From Stutzerimonas stutzeri (GTDB lineage Bacteria; Pseudomonadota; Gammaproteobacteria; Pseudomonadales; Pseudomonadaceae): DNA of 64,000 nucleotides. A program made the position numbers and the translations under genes. Positions within the stretch are counted from its first letter, which is position 1. The number at the start of each line of letters is the position of its first letter. The notes beneath the pieces are model-generated. The model ran no database searches. It saw only the letters and a list, made by a program, of their open reading frames with translations, and was not told the origin of the DNA. Positions 39,248-47,568 of the stretch are shown here, in pieces. The stretch is taken from contig NZ_JAMOIC010000010.1 in NCBI RefSeq assembly GCF_024448895.1, positions 111,199 to 175,198 on the forward strand, given 5' to 3'.

Positions 39248-39778
39248 TCAGGGATTGCGAGCGAGTTGCTCGCTGTCGAGCACACGCTTGGCGCCGAGGT
39301 AACTTTTTTGCCAGTAGCTGTTGGAGAGGCTATCGAGTCGTACTGTTCCGCCGGTTGATGGCGCATGCACGAAGCGCCCTTCTCCGACGTAAATCGCCGC
39401 ATGACTGACGCGACGCCCACCACTGGTAGCGAAGAACAGCAGATCGCCCGCTCTTAGGGCTTCACGTCCAACGGTAGTGCCGCGCATGGCATTCATCTCG
39501 CGCGTGCTTCGCGGCAGCACGACACCAGCCGCGCCTCGGTATACGTAGTTGATGAGCCCACTGCAGTCGAAGCCACCGTCAGGGGTGTTACCGCCGTAAC
39601 GATACGGAGTACCGACCAGCCCGATGGCTGTGAACAAGACTTCTTCGGCAGCTCCGGGGTATTGCTGTTGGACAGGCTGCGGAGCGACCACAACCGGCTT
39701 GACAGGTGCACGACTGGAACAGCCTGCCAGCAGCGAGGCGGCCAGTACAACAGTCAGGGATCGGGCCAGAAGAGGCAT
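39248..39778 (-). CDS. NlpC/P60 peptidoglycan-hydrolase lipoprotein 1
   Basis: A 176-residue lipoprotein. The lipobox is LLAGC (Cys about residue 20), followed by a proline-rich linker. The NlpC/P60 catalytic domain has the cysteine in DGGFDCSGLINYVY, the histidine in RVSHAAIYVGEGRFVHA and GTPYRYGG upstream. It would cleave murein peptides, probably as a D,L-endopeptidase. It has a paralog immediately upstream (39862-40509). Confidence 0.92.
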   Translation of the reverse strand: MPLLARSLTVVLAASLLAGCSSRAPVKPVVVAPQPVQQQYPGAAEEVLFTAIGLVGTPYRYGGNTPDGGFDCSGLINYVYRGAAGVVLPRSTREMNAMRGTTVGREALRAGDLLFFATSGGRRVSHAAIYVGEGRFVHAPSTGGTVRLDSLSNSYWQKSYLGAKRVLDSEQLARNP

Positions 39779-39861
39779 GGCAGAGCAGTCCAGGCAAGTG
39801 AGCCATCACTCTGCCGGCATGTGCTGATGGATGCAAGCCCAGCGCGGCGCCAGTTTAGTGG

Positions 39862-40509
39862 TCAGTGATGGGCGGCAACGCTGGTCGAGTTGTGCGCTAG
39901 GGAGAGAACCCGCTTGGCCTGCATGAAGCTGGCGGACCAATAGCTGTCGCCTAGGCTGTCGACTCGAACGCCGCCACTCCGGCTGCTGGAGGAATGAATG
40001 AACTGGTTATCACCGATGTAAATCCCGGCATGGCTAACCCGACCACGTCCCCGATTGTTGAAGAACACAACGTCACCAGGCTTGAGCTCGCTGCGTTTGA
40101 TCTTCGGGGCCTCCAGATTGATCATCTCGCGGGTCGAGCGAGGCAGATCGATTCCAGCTTCCTTGCGAAACACGAAACCTACGAAACCGCTGCAGTCGAA
40201 ACCCGTTTTGGTGGAGCTGCCACCGTAGCGATACGGCGTGCCGACCAAGGTAAAACCGCGCTCCAGCACGCTGTCCGCCAGCGCCGGAAGCTTATAGCTC
40301 TTGCCGGCGGCCAGCTCGCGAAGCTGATGTTCGCTGGCTTCGTCGGCTGCGGCCTGAGCATCGGCATCTGGTTCGGATGTATCCGCTGGGAAGTCGAACT
40401 GGAAGCCCTGCAATGGGAGCGGGCTTTCGGCTTGCTCTGGCTTTACGGCGCAAGCCGTCAGGAGCGAAACCAGAGCGAAGGGCAACAGGGGTGCAAGGCA
40501 TTTGCGCAT
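39862..40509 (-). CDS. NlpC/P60 peptidoglycan-hydrolase lipoprotein 2
   Basis: A 215-residue lipoprotein with lipobox LLTAC, an acidic linker rich in Asp/Glu/Ala (about residues 30-65), and a C-terminal NlpC/P60 domain. The catalytic cysteine is in TGFDCSGFVGFVF and the histidine in RVSHAGIYIGDNQFIHS. The catalytic domain is close to that of its downstream neighbour, so the pair arose by duplication; the longer linker may let it reach further into the murein layer. Confidence 0.92.
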   Translation of the reverse strand: MRKCLAPLLPFALVSLLTACAVKPEQAESPLPLQGFQFDFPADTSEPDADAQAAADEASEHQLRELAAGKSYKLPALADSVLERGFTLVGTPYRYGGSSTKTGFDCSGFVGFVFRKEAGIDLPRSTREMINLEAPKIKRSELKPGDVVFFNNRGRGRVSHAGIYIGDNQFIHSSSSRSGGVRVDSLGDSYWSASFMQAKRVLSLAHNSTSVAAHH

Positions 40510-40573
40510 GGCACGAGCTTGTCGGAAGTCGAAAGTGGCGAAACTATGCCTGCTCGACAGCTGATGAGCAAAT

Positions 40574-41341
40574 TCAATCAGGAAATATGTGACGCACTAG
40601 CTGCGGCAAAACGTCTGACGCAGCCGCGGCGACATGCACGTCGACCATCCGCGACAGCTCACTGGCAGACGGGTCGATGACTGCCGTAAATCCGCCGCTT
40701 TGCCGTGTCCGCAAGAGCGGTTCGACGATATAGGCGAAGCTCGCTGACGTTCCCACTGCGAGTACTGCATCGAAGCCCTGGTTCAGTTGCGCGCGCAGCG
40801 TGTGCATAGCCGCTTCCGGCAACATCTCCTCGAACAGCACCACCGGTGGCCGCAGAACACCACTGCAATGACCGCAACGAGGCGGTAGAGGGTGGGACAG
40901 ATGATCTTCCAGGTCGTCGCTCGGCCGCTTGCAATCCATGCAGAACAGAGGTTCAAGCGTTCCGTGGATCTCAATGAGTCGTTGCGGCGGGCTACCCGCG
41001 CGCATATGGAAGCCGTCGATATTCTGGGTCAGTACCCAGCAATCAGGCTTGAGTCGTTGCAGCTCCGCAATCGCGATATGCCCGCTGTTGGGGGCCGCGG
41101 CGATGCAGGCGCGGCCGATCTCAGCCAAGTACTTCCAGCAAAGTGCAGGATTGCTCTGCAGCATTGGACCGGACAGCGCCGCCTCGATCGGCAGGCCGTC
41201 TTCGGTGTGGCCGTTATAGAGCCCGCCCACGCCACGGTAAGTCGGCAGGCCGGAGTCAGCTGAAATCCCAGCGCCAGTGATGACCAGCACTCGCTCGGCC
41301 TGTCGGATCTGCGCCACGAGTTGCTGGATGGGATCGTTCAT
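40574..41341 (-). CDS. NAD-dependent protein deacylase (SIR2 family)
   Basis: A 255-residue sirtuin. The NAD-binding motif GAGISADSGLPTYRGVGGLY, TQNIDGFH, the catalytic histidine in EIHGTLEPLFC and two zinc pairs (CMDC and CGHC) are all present. LRPPVVLFEEMLPE follows. It would remove acetyl or other acyl groups from lysines using NAD+. It is called CobB in enterics; I avoid the symbol here because cobB is also a cobalamin gene in this window. Confidence 0.93.
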   Translation of the reverse strand: MNDPIQQLVAQIRQAERVLVITGAGISADSGLPTYRGVGGLYNGHTEDGLPIEAALSGPMLQSNPALCWKYLAEIGRACIAAAPNSGHIAIAELQRLKPDCWVLTQNIDGFHMRAGSPPQRLIEIHGTLEPLFCMDCKRPSDDLEDHLSHPLPPRCGHCSGVLRPPVVLFEEMLPEAAMHTLRAQLNQGFDAVLAVGTSASFAYIVEPLLRTRQSGGFTAVIDPSASELSRMVDVHVAAAASDVLPQLVRHIFPD

Positions 41342-41407
41342 ACGCTTCCCTCAATTGCATCCAGAAATCCGGTCGAGCATCCGGATGACGTCAAACGGAT
41401 CGCCAGA

Positions 41408-42079
41408 TCAATGATTAACCGTGAATGCGAGCATGGCTGATAGCTGACACATGGGGCGGCCGCTTTCGCTGTGCCACTGGTTGAACACCGTTTGCACGGC
41501 GACCTGATCCCGCTGGCTGCTGGGCACTTTGTCCACCACCTTCTGCGCCTTGAGCGCAGCGACGACGTCGTTGCTCGGTATGAATGTGTCTTTACCCGCC
41601 ATGCGCAACAACCGCGGCGCCGAGAGACCGCCGAGCTGGGTGCCCTGCTTGGCTAGATAACGCCACAGACCGACGATATCGGTTACCGGCCAGTCCGCGA
41701 TCAGATTGCCGAAACTGCCCTTTTCCTTCGCGACGTCCAATACAAACTGCGCATTGCGCGGCACGCTTTTAAGCTTGCCCAGATGGCGGATGATCCGCGC
41801 ATCCTGCATCAGACGCTCGATATGCTCTCCGCCCATCAACACCAGTTTTTCCGGATCGAAGCGAAAGAACACCTCCTCGAAAGCAGGCCATTTTGCGTCC
41901 ACCAAGCTGTGTTTGAGCCCGGCGCGAAATATTCGCAGGCTGATCAGCGAGAGGTAGCGATCATCCGAAACGGCGCGCAACTCGTCGGGGTCGCGCGGTC
42001 GCGGCAACCGGTTCTCCAGCGCTGCCGCGGACCCAAAACGATTGAGGCAGTATTCATGTAGCCATTTATAGTCACGCAT
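41408..42079 (-). CDS. DNA-3-methyladenine glycosylase I-like protein
   Basis: A 223-residue protein similar to the Tag family. DDRYLSLISLRIFRAGLKHSL, FFRFDPEKLVLM and ERLMQDARIIRHLGKLKSVPRNAQFVL align with the core of E. coli Tag. The zinc-binding Cys/His set of classical Tag is not evident at the N-terminus, so this is a divergent, longer branch. It would excise 3-methyladenine from DNA if active. It stands between the sirtuin and the DAHP synthase genes on the same strand. Confidence 0.8.
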   Translation of the reverse strand: MRDYKWLHEYCLNRFGSAAALENRLPRPRDPDELRAVSDDRYLSLISLRIFRAGLKHSLVDAKWPAFEEVFFRFDPEKLVLMGGEHIERLMQDARIIRHLGKLKSVPRNAQFVLDVAKEKGSFGNLIADWPVTDIVGLWRYLAKQGTQLGGLSAPRLLRMAGKDTFIPSNDVVAALKAQKVVDKVPSSQRDQVAVQTVFNQWHSESGRPMCQLSAMLAFTVNH

Positions 42080-42174
42080 GCAGGCCTTGGACCGTCCTTC
42101 TAAACGAGCCGCATAGGGTGCCTTTGGGGTTTCGAGGCCGCAAGCCCGGCCGTCGCAGCCGGGCGAGCGCCGGG

Positions 42175-43245
42175 TCAGCTATTCAGGCTCCGCGCGGCCT
42201 GGCGCAGCATCCGTTCGGTAGCCTCCCAGCCCAGGCAACCGTCAGTGACGGAAACGCCGTAGCGCAACTCGCCGGACAAGGACTGACAGCCATCGAACAG
42301 GTGGCTTTCGAGCATCACCCCAAGAATGCTCAGGTCCCCAGCAACCCGTTGAGCGATCACCGACTCCAGAACCGCGGGTTGGCGCAACGGATCCTTGCCG
42401 CTGTTGGCGTGGCTGCAGTCGATCATGATCCGAGGCGCGATCCCCTGACGCTGCAGCGCGGCACGAGCAGCCGCGACGCTTTGTTCATCGTAATTCGGAC
42501 CTGCATGCCCACCCCGCAACACCAGATGCGTGTCGGGATTTCCGCGCGTCTGCAACAGCGCCGGATGGCCCAGGTCGTCGATACCGAAGTGCTGGTGCGG
42601 ATGCTCGGCTGAACGCATGGCGTCACAGGCGACGGTCAGGCTGCCGTCGGTGCCATTCTTGAAGCCCACCGGCAGATCAAGACCACTCACCAGTTCCCGA
42701 TGAATCTGCGACTCACTGGTGCGGGCACCGATTGCCGCCCACGCGAGCAAATCATCGAAATAGCCCGCCGCCAGAGGTTGCAGCAGTTCGGTCGCGACCG
42801 GCAGGCCGCGCTCCAGAATGTCCAGCATCAACCGGCGCGACACACTCAGGCCTTCGGCCATGTCACCGCTTCCGTCCAGATGCGGATCGTAGACCAGCCC
42901 CTTCCAACCCACCGTGGTTCTTGGCTTCTCGACATAGGCGCGCATCACCAGCAGCAGCTGATCGCCGAGCTGTCTCGCCAGGTCGGCGAGGCGCTCGGCA
43001 TATTCCAGAGCGGAATCAGCATCGTGCAGTGAGCAAGGGCCGATAACTACCAGCAGCCGGGGATCGGTGCCGTCGAGCACGGCGCGAATCGCAGCGCGGT
43101 CGGTCTGAATGCGTTCGGCGAGCGTGGCGCTGAGCGGCAGACGCTGACGAAGCAAGGCGGGGCTGGGTAACGGCTGCACGCTATGTCTGGCGGGAACAGC
43201 AACAGGTTGGCAGTTCTCGAGCTGAGCGGAAATGGATGCATTCAT
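42175..43245 (-). CDS. 3-deoxy-7-phosphoheptulonate (DAHP) synthase, class I
   Basis: A 356-residue first enzyme of the shikimate pathway, condensing phosphoenolpyruvate and erythrose-4-phosphate. Motifs include VVIGPCSLHD, MRAYVEKPRTTVGWKGLVYDP, GARTSESQIHRELVSG, GFKNGTDG and IMIDCSHANSGKD, with the metal-binding cysteine and histidines. Its length matches the feedback-regulated AroF/AroG/AroH group; which amino acid inhibits it cannot be told. An aromatic-rich attenuator lies upstream. Confidence 0.93.
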   Translation of the reverse strand: MNASISAQLENCQPVAVPARHSVQPLPSPALLRQRLPLSATLAERIQTDRAAIRAVLDGTDPRLLVVIGPCSLHDADSALEYAERLADLARQLGDQLLLVMRAYVEKPRTTVGWKGLVYDPHLDGSGDMAEGLSVSRRLMLDILERGLPVATELLQPLAAGYFDDLLAWAAIGARTSESQIHRELVSGLDLPVGFKNGTDGSLTVACDAMRSAEHPHQHFGIDDLGHPALLQTRGNPDTHLVLRGGHAGPNYDEQSVAAARAALQRQGIAPRIMIDCSHANSGKDPLRQPAVLESVIAQRVAGDLSILGVMLESHLFDGCQSLSGELRYGVSVTDGCLGWEATERMLRQAARSLNS

Positions 43246-43290
43246 GATCTGGCGGTCCTTTGGCCGGCGCGGCGTGTTGCCGCGTCGGCG

Positions 43291-43389
43291 CTAGTGAAGT
43301 GTTCGGTCTATTGGTGTTGGGGCGGCGTTGAAGCGGCTAAATCGCCAGTCATAGCGGTAAGTACGGTAATCATTGCGGTAGCTGTGCAT
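43291..43389 (-). CDS. Second aromatic-rich leader peptide (32 aa)
   Basis: A 32-codon frame between the attenuator terminator and the DAHP synthase. It begins MHSYRNDYRTYRYDWRF: four Tyr, one Trp and two Phe counting SRF just after. AAGGA lies 8 bp upstream of the ATG. It ends 45 bp before the DAHP synthase start codon. Its place downstream of the terminator means it is made only after readthrough, so it may give a second level of control. A function as leader peptide is inferred from composition and position. Confidence 0.6.
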   Translation of the reverse strand: MHSYRNDYRTYRYDWRFSRFNAAPTPIDRTLH

Positions 43390-43424
43390 TGCTCTGTCCT
43401 TAGTGCGTGCGGCCTTTTCAGGCC

Positions 43425-43466
43425 AGAAAAACAAAACCCCCGGTCGGGTAGCCGACCGGGGGTTTA
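43425..43466 (-). terminator. Attenuator terminator upstream of DAHP synthase
   Basis: AACCCCCGGTCGG / CCGACCGGGGGTTT forms a long GC-rich stem at 43435-43464. On the minus strand it is followed by GTTTTGTTTTTC. It lies about 48 nt beyond the stop codon of an aromatic-rich leader peptide and upstream of the DAHP synthase, the arrangement of transcription attenuators. Confidence 0.9.
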
Positions 43467-43512
43467 AAAACTGTCTGGTGGCGACCCTGCTTGCTAGGGC
43501 GCCTGGGGGGTA

Positions 43513-43644
43513 TCAGGCGCGCTTATGGCTAAACCAATACCCAAAAAAATAATAATCGGCAGTCGCAACCAGCAGCCCACGCACCTGCTCGGCGCGCAAT
43601 GCACCGGCGGAAACGATAGAAAGAGGATTACGAGTGGGCGACAT
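43513..43644 (-). CDS. Aromatic attenuator leader peptide (43 aa)
   Basis: A 43-residue frame starting MSPTRNPLSIVSAG at an ATG with GGAG upstream. The C-terminal region reads ADYYFFGYWFSHKRA: three Tyr, three Phe and one Trp in eight codons (YYFFGYWF). A small hairpin (GCGCCTG...CAGGCGC, 43499-43520) spans the stop codon, and an intrinsic terminator follows. Ribosome stalling at the aromatic codons when charged tRNA is scarce would favour readthrough into the DAHP synthase. Confidence 0.8.
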   Translation of the reverse strand: MSPTRNPLSIVSAGALRAEQVRGLLVATADYYFFGYWFSHKRA

Positions 43645-43880
43645 GGTTGACTCCGTAAGATGACCGAACCTTACCGCAGCGCCCCGACGGTCTTCAACCG
43701 GGAATTCATGAGTGATGGCGTAGCTCATTCACATCGCCCACACAGAACCTAGCCGCCATGTCATGAATACCAGTTCAAAGGCTAAGCGGGGCCGAGTTCC
43801 GCTTTAAGCTCATGGGCGCGCCATGCTGAGTAATGCCCGCCGTGAAAGCTCCAAGCCCGAGACCGCCGCTTGCAGCTGCT

Positions 43881-44705
43881 CTATAAGCTCATCACATCGA
43901 CGAAACGCGGCGTGGCCTCGTTATCAATGCGCAGGCTGGTGAAGTCGAACAGGTTTCGGTCGGCCAGCTGAGAGGGCACTACGTGCTGCAAAGCGCGGAA
44001 CATGATCTCGACGCGACCTGGCGACTTGCGCTCCCACTCCTGCAGCATTTCCTTGACCACCTGACGCTGCAGGTTTTCCTGCGAACCGCACAGGTTGCAC
44101 GGAATGATCGGGAAGCCCTTCATCTGCGAATAGGCTTCGATATCCGCTTCGCTGCAGTAGGCCAGCGGGCGAATCACCACGTTGCGTCCATCATCGGAAA
44201 GCAGCTTGGGCGGCATGGCCTTGAGCGTGCCGCCGTAAAACATATTGAGGAAGAAAGTCTCGAGAATGTCGTCGCGATGGTGCCCGAGCGCCATCTTGGT
44301 TGCGCCGATTTCATCGGCAAAGGTATAGAGCGTGCCGCGACGCAGACGCGAACACAGCGAACACGTGGTCTTGCCCTCCGGGATCTTCTCCTTGACCACG
44401 GAGTAGGTGTCCTTTTCGACGATGTGATACGCGACGCCGATGGACTTCAAATACTCCGGCAGTACATGTTCCGGAAATCCAGGCTGTTTCTGGTCCATGT
44501 TCACCGCGACGATTTCAAACTTTACTGGCGCAACCTTCTGCAGATAGAGCAGTACGTCGAGCATGGTGTAACTGTCCTTGCCTCCGGACAGGCAAACCAT
44601 GACCTTGTCGCCATCCTCGATCATGTTGAAGTCGGTGACGGCTTCGCCTGCAAGGCGGCGCAGACGTTTCTGCAATTTGTTCTGGTTGACCGAAAGGTTG
44701 CCCAT
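43881..44705 (-). CDS. ttcA: tRNA 2-thiocytidine synthetase TtcA
   Basis: A 274-residue ATP-dependent enzyme that thiolates C32 of some tRNAs. The PP-loop [18 protein letters not shown], the Fe-S-binding cysteine pairs in [12 protein letters not shown] and [14 protein letters not shown], and [19 protein letters not shown] are diagnostic. The start at 44705 ([15 protein letters not shown]) matches homologs; an upstream in-frame ATG adds 11 residues. It is divergent from the DnaJ-related gene. Confidence 0.95.
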   Translation of the reverse strand: MGNLSVNQNKLQKRLRRLAGEAVTDFNMIEDGDKVMVCLSGGKDSYTMLDVLLYLQKVAPVKFEIVAVNMDQKQPGFPEHVLPEYLKSIGVAYHIVEKDTYSVVKEKIPEGKTTCSLCSRLRRGTLYTFADEIGATKMALGHHRDDILETFFLNMFYGGTLKAMPPKLLSDDGRNVVIRPLAYCSEADIEAYSQMKGFPIIPCNLCGSQENLQRQVVKEMLQEWERKSPGRVEIMFRALQHVVPSQLADRNLFDFTSLRIDNEATPRFVDVMSL

Positions 44706-44822
44706 GTCAAAGTCCGGTGAGATGCGAAAGGCGCGCATTTTAAGCGCAAAAACGACCGCCGCCCTACCCCACCCATCCAGCAGTTCACAATGCTGGCGCT
44801 ATGCTATGCTAGGCTTTGCGCC

Positions 44823-45452
44823 ATGAACGATGACCTCGAACCCGAGATGGACCTGGCCGAGCAGATTTTCGTGCTGCTGCGCGAGCAACCGGACGGCTGC
44901 AGCGAGTACCAGCTGATTCAACAGCTCAAGGCCCGCCACAGCACGCATATCCCCAATCTGCCTCTATTCGACAAGCTGGTGCTGTTCCGCACCCATTTCC
45001 TCATCTTCAATGCGCTGTACTGCCTTCGGGATCAGCTCAGGGGCGAGAACCGCTATGACCTCCATATCTCGCCGCTGTGCGTGCAGTTGCTCCCCTACGC
45101 TCCTGGAACAGGCGGGGTGGCCGAGAGCGACCCTCTGCGCGACTATTACCTCGATTTAACCAATCTTCGCGATACCGACGAAGATGAAGTGGAACGTCTT
45201 CTGGCCAGCTTCTGGTCGCGGATGCGCGGTGACCAGCCCGACGCTGCCAGTGACAGTTGGGACCCCGAACAGAAACGCGCCGCCCTTGAACTGTTCGAGT
45301 TGGATCAAGAAGTTGAAACCCTGAATCTGCAGCTGATCAAACGGCGGTATCGCCAGCTCGTCAGCATCCATCATCCGGATCGGGGCGGCAGCACCACTCG
45401 CATTCAGTCAATCAATCTGGCGATGGAAATACTACAACGCTATTACCGGTAG
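44823..45452 (+). CDS. DnaJ-related protein (DNAJ_related plus partial J domain)
   Basis: A 209-residue protein with the N-terminal DNAJ_related domain (about residues 10-120: LAEQIFVLLREQPDGCSEYQLIQQL, then LFRTHFLIFNALYCLRDQL). A short C-terminal J domain carries the HPD motif in LVSIHHPDRGGSTTRIQSIN. It probably assists DnaK; its clients are unknown. The ATG at 44823 is chosen over one 33 bp earlier. It is divergent from ttcA. Confidence 0.88.
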   Translation: MNDDLEPEMDLAEQIFVLLREQPDGCSEYQLIQQLKARHSTHIPNLPLFDKLVLFRTHFLIFNALYCLRDQLRGENRYDLHISPLCVQLLPYAPGTGGVAESDPLRDYYLDLTNLRDTDEDEVERLLASFWSRMRGDQPDAASDSWDPEQKRAALELFELDQEVETLNLQLIKRRYRQLVSIHHPDRGGSTTRIQSINLAMEILQRYYR

Positions 45453-45590
45453 CCTCATAGCTTCCAATTGCTCTAACCCACCCCGGTGCGCTGTACCTTC
45501 AAGTTCCTATACTGCGACTTAAGGTCGCACGCCCGTCCAACTGACGGCACGCCAGGCGAAGCGACCCTCTAAAACCGAGGAGACGCTGGC

Positions 45591-46190
45591 ATGATCAATC
45601 ACGTTTGGGGACTGTTTGCACATCCGAATCAGGAATGGCAGGAGATTACCGGGGAGGAACGCGAGGTAGGGCATCTGCATCTGGGAGAGGTATTGGTGCT
45701 CGCTGCCATACCGGCCATTTCGGCATTTATCGGCACCACACAGGTCGGCTGGAGCATCGGCGGTGGCGAAGCGGTGAAACTAACGGAGGGCAGTGCGCTG
45801 CAGCTCACTCTCCTTTCCTATCTGGCGATGCTGGGCGGCGTTGCGGTAATGGGTGGATTCATTCACTGGATGTCCCGTACCTATGATGCCAACCCTACCC
45901 TCGTGCAATGCATCGTCTTCGCGGCCTACACCGCTACTCCGCTGTTCGTCGGGGGTCTCGCCGCGCTCTATCCCCACATCTGGTTGGGAATGCTCGTGGG
46001 TACGGCCGCCATCTGCTACACCACCTATCTGCTCTATGTCGGTCTGCCAACCTTCATGAACATTCACCCCGACGAGGGCTTTCTCTTCTCCAGCTCGGTA
46101 CTCGCTGTGGGACTTGTCGTGCTTGTAGCGATCCTTGCGCTTTCGGTGATCATGTGGGGCATGGGCGTAGGTCCTATCTACGTTCGATAA
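45591..46190 (+). CDS. YIP1-family membrane protein 1
   Basis: A 199-residue protein with about five hydrophobic helices. The N-terminal HVWGLFAHPNQEWQEI matches the YIP1-domain bacterial family; PTLVQCIVFAAYTATPLFVGGLAALYP is the central conserved part. GAGGAGACG lies upstream of the ATG. The function in bacteria is unknown. A homologous gene follows 150 bp downstream, a tandem paralog pair. Confidence 0.85.
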   Translation: MINHVWGLFAHPNQEWQEITGEEREVGHLHLGEVLVLAAIPAISAFIGTTQVGWSIGGGEAVKLTEGSALQLTLLSYLAMLGGVAVMGGFIHWMSRTYDANPTLVQCIVFAAYTATPLFVGGLAALYPHIWLGMLVGTAAICYTTYLLYVGLPTFMNIHPDEGFLFSSSVLAVGLVVLVAILALSVIMWGMGVGPIYVR

Positions 46191-46340
46191 GCACGTTCCA
46201 GGCGGCACGCTCAGCCCGTGCCGCCACTTCACCCTATCCGCACTCTGTCGCACCACGGATCGATCATGGTTTGAATCCCTGTCGAGCTTGAGCGTCTATA
46301 CCTGCATCAACAGCGCTCAAGTATCAGCATAGGAGGCTCC

Positions 46341-47006
46341 ATGACGCCCGAATTCATCAGCTTATTCACTCGCCCGGATAGGGCCTGGGAAACCATTCGC
46401 CAAAAAGAAGATGCCCATAGTCTGCATTACCTGATGCATCTACTAGCTCTAGCGCTGATTCCGCCGATATGCCTGTTCTTAGGAGTCACGTTCGTAGGTT
46501 GGAGCCTGGTCGAAGACGAACGGGTGAGACTGGACATGGGAAGTGCACTGCAGCTATGTCTGCTTTTGTATGGCTCCATTATCGTTGGGACCGTAATCAT
46601 GGGATTCTTCGTGCGCTGGATGTCCCGCGCATTCGAAGTTAGGCCAAACCTGAATCAATGCATCGGGTTTATTGCCTATGTAATTACTCCCTTCCTCCTT
46701 GCAGGGGTGACAGGCCTCTACCCGAACCGCTGGTTTGCCGCTCTGGTTCTCTTGTTCGCAGGGATCTACTCCACCTATCTTCTTTTCACCGGGCTACCCA
46801 CCTTTATGCGTCAACGTAGCTCGCAGAGTTTCCTGTATGCGAGCTCGATTTGGGGCGTTGCGCTGCTGGTACTGGTCACCGTGATGGTGAATACGATTTT
46901 GTTCTGGTCCCTTTCGCTGGAGCCAAACTATGAGCGCAATACACCAGTGAACCAGAGCTATGGCACACAGGACGAACGTCCTCAAAAGGAACCCGGTGGC
47001 CTCTAA
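46341..47006 (+). CDS. YIP1-family membrane protein 2
   Basis: A 221-residue paralog of the gene just upstream. It keeps the same plan (LFTRPDRAWETI at the N-terminus, then MGFFVRWMSRAFEVRPNLNQCIGFIAYVITPFLLAGVTGLYP) but differs in most residues and carries an extra polar C-terminal tail (YERNTPVNQSYGTQDERPQKEP). AGGAGG precedes the ATG. Its base composition looks slightly more AT-rich than its neighbour. Function unknown. Confidence 0.85.
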   Translation: MTPEFISLFTRPDRAWETIRQKEDAHSLHYLMHLLALALIPPICLFLGVTFVGWSLVEDERVRLDMGSALQLCLLLYGSIIVGTVIMGFFVRWMSRAFEVRPNLNQCIGFIAYVITPFLLAGVTGLYPNRWFAALVLLFAGIYSTYLLFTGLPTFMRQRSSQSFLYASSIWGVALLVLVTVMVNTILFWSLSLEPNYERNTPVNQSYGTQDERPQKEPGGL

Positions 47007-47062
47007 GCGGTTGTCAGCCGTCGCCTTTACGGCATAATTCCGGGCTCTTTCGGGAGACCCGT

Positions 47063-47557
47063 ATGCCTGAACAGCTCCATGCGCGTGTCGAGGCCTGCTA
47101 CCAGCAGGCCGAAGCATTCTTCAACCGTAAATTCCAGCGTCCCCAGGTCAGTTTCAAATTGCGCGGGCAGAAGGCCGGCGTCGCGCATCTCACCGAAAAT
47201 CTGCTGCGCTTCAATCCTCAGCTCTACCAAGATAATCGGGACCATTTTCTAAAACAGACCGTGGCACATGAAGTTGCGCATCTGATCGCGCACCGCATGT
47301 TTGGCGGTTCTATCCGCCCTCATGGCGAGGAATGGCAACTGATCATGCGCGGCGTATACGAGCTAACCCCGGATCGTTGTCATACCTATGCGATCAGCCG
47401 CGCACAGGCCAGCCGGTATATCTATCGCTGCGCGTGCCCCGAGCGGGATTTCCCATTTTCTGCGCAACGGCATGCGCTGGTGCGTAAAGGCCGGCGTTAC
47501 TTTTGCCGCAGCTGTCGTGTGACACTGGTGTTCAGTGGAGAACAACGCGTCGAATAG
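47063..47557 (+). CDS. SprT-family zinc metalloprotease-like protein
   Basis: A 164-residue SprT protein. The metal site is HEVAHLIAHRMFG with a second part in RPHGEEWQLIM. C-terminal zinc-ribbon-like cysteines occur in RYIYRCAC and RYFCRSCRVTLVFSG. SprT-type proteins resemble the SPRTN protease domain; the bacterial role is unclear. It lies 56 bp after the second YIP1 gene and is convergent with the MFS gene. Confidence 0.9.
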   Translation: MPEQLHARVEACYQQAEAFFNRKFQRPQVSFKLRGQKAGVAHLTENLLRFNPQLYQDNRDHFLKQTVAHEVAHLIAHRMFGGSIRPHGEEWQLIMRGVYELTPDRCHTYAISRAQASRYIYRCACPERDFPFSAQRHALVRKGRRYFCRSCRVTLVFSGEQRVE

Positions 47558-47568
47558 CTGCCCGCTTG

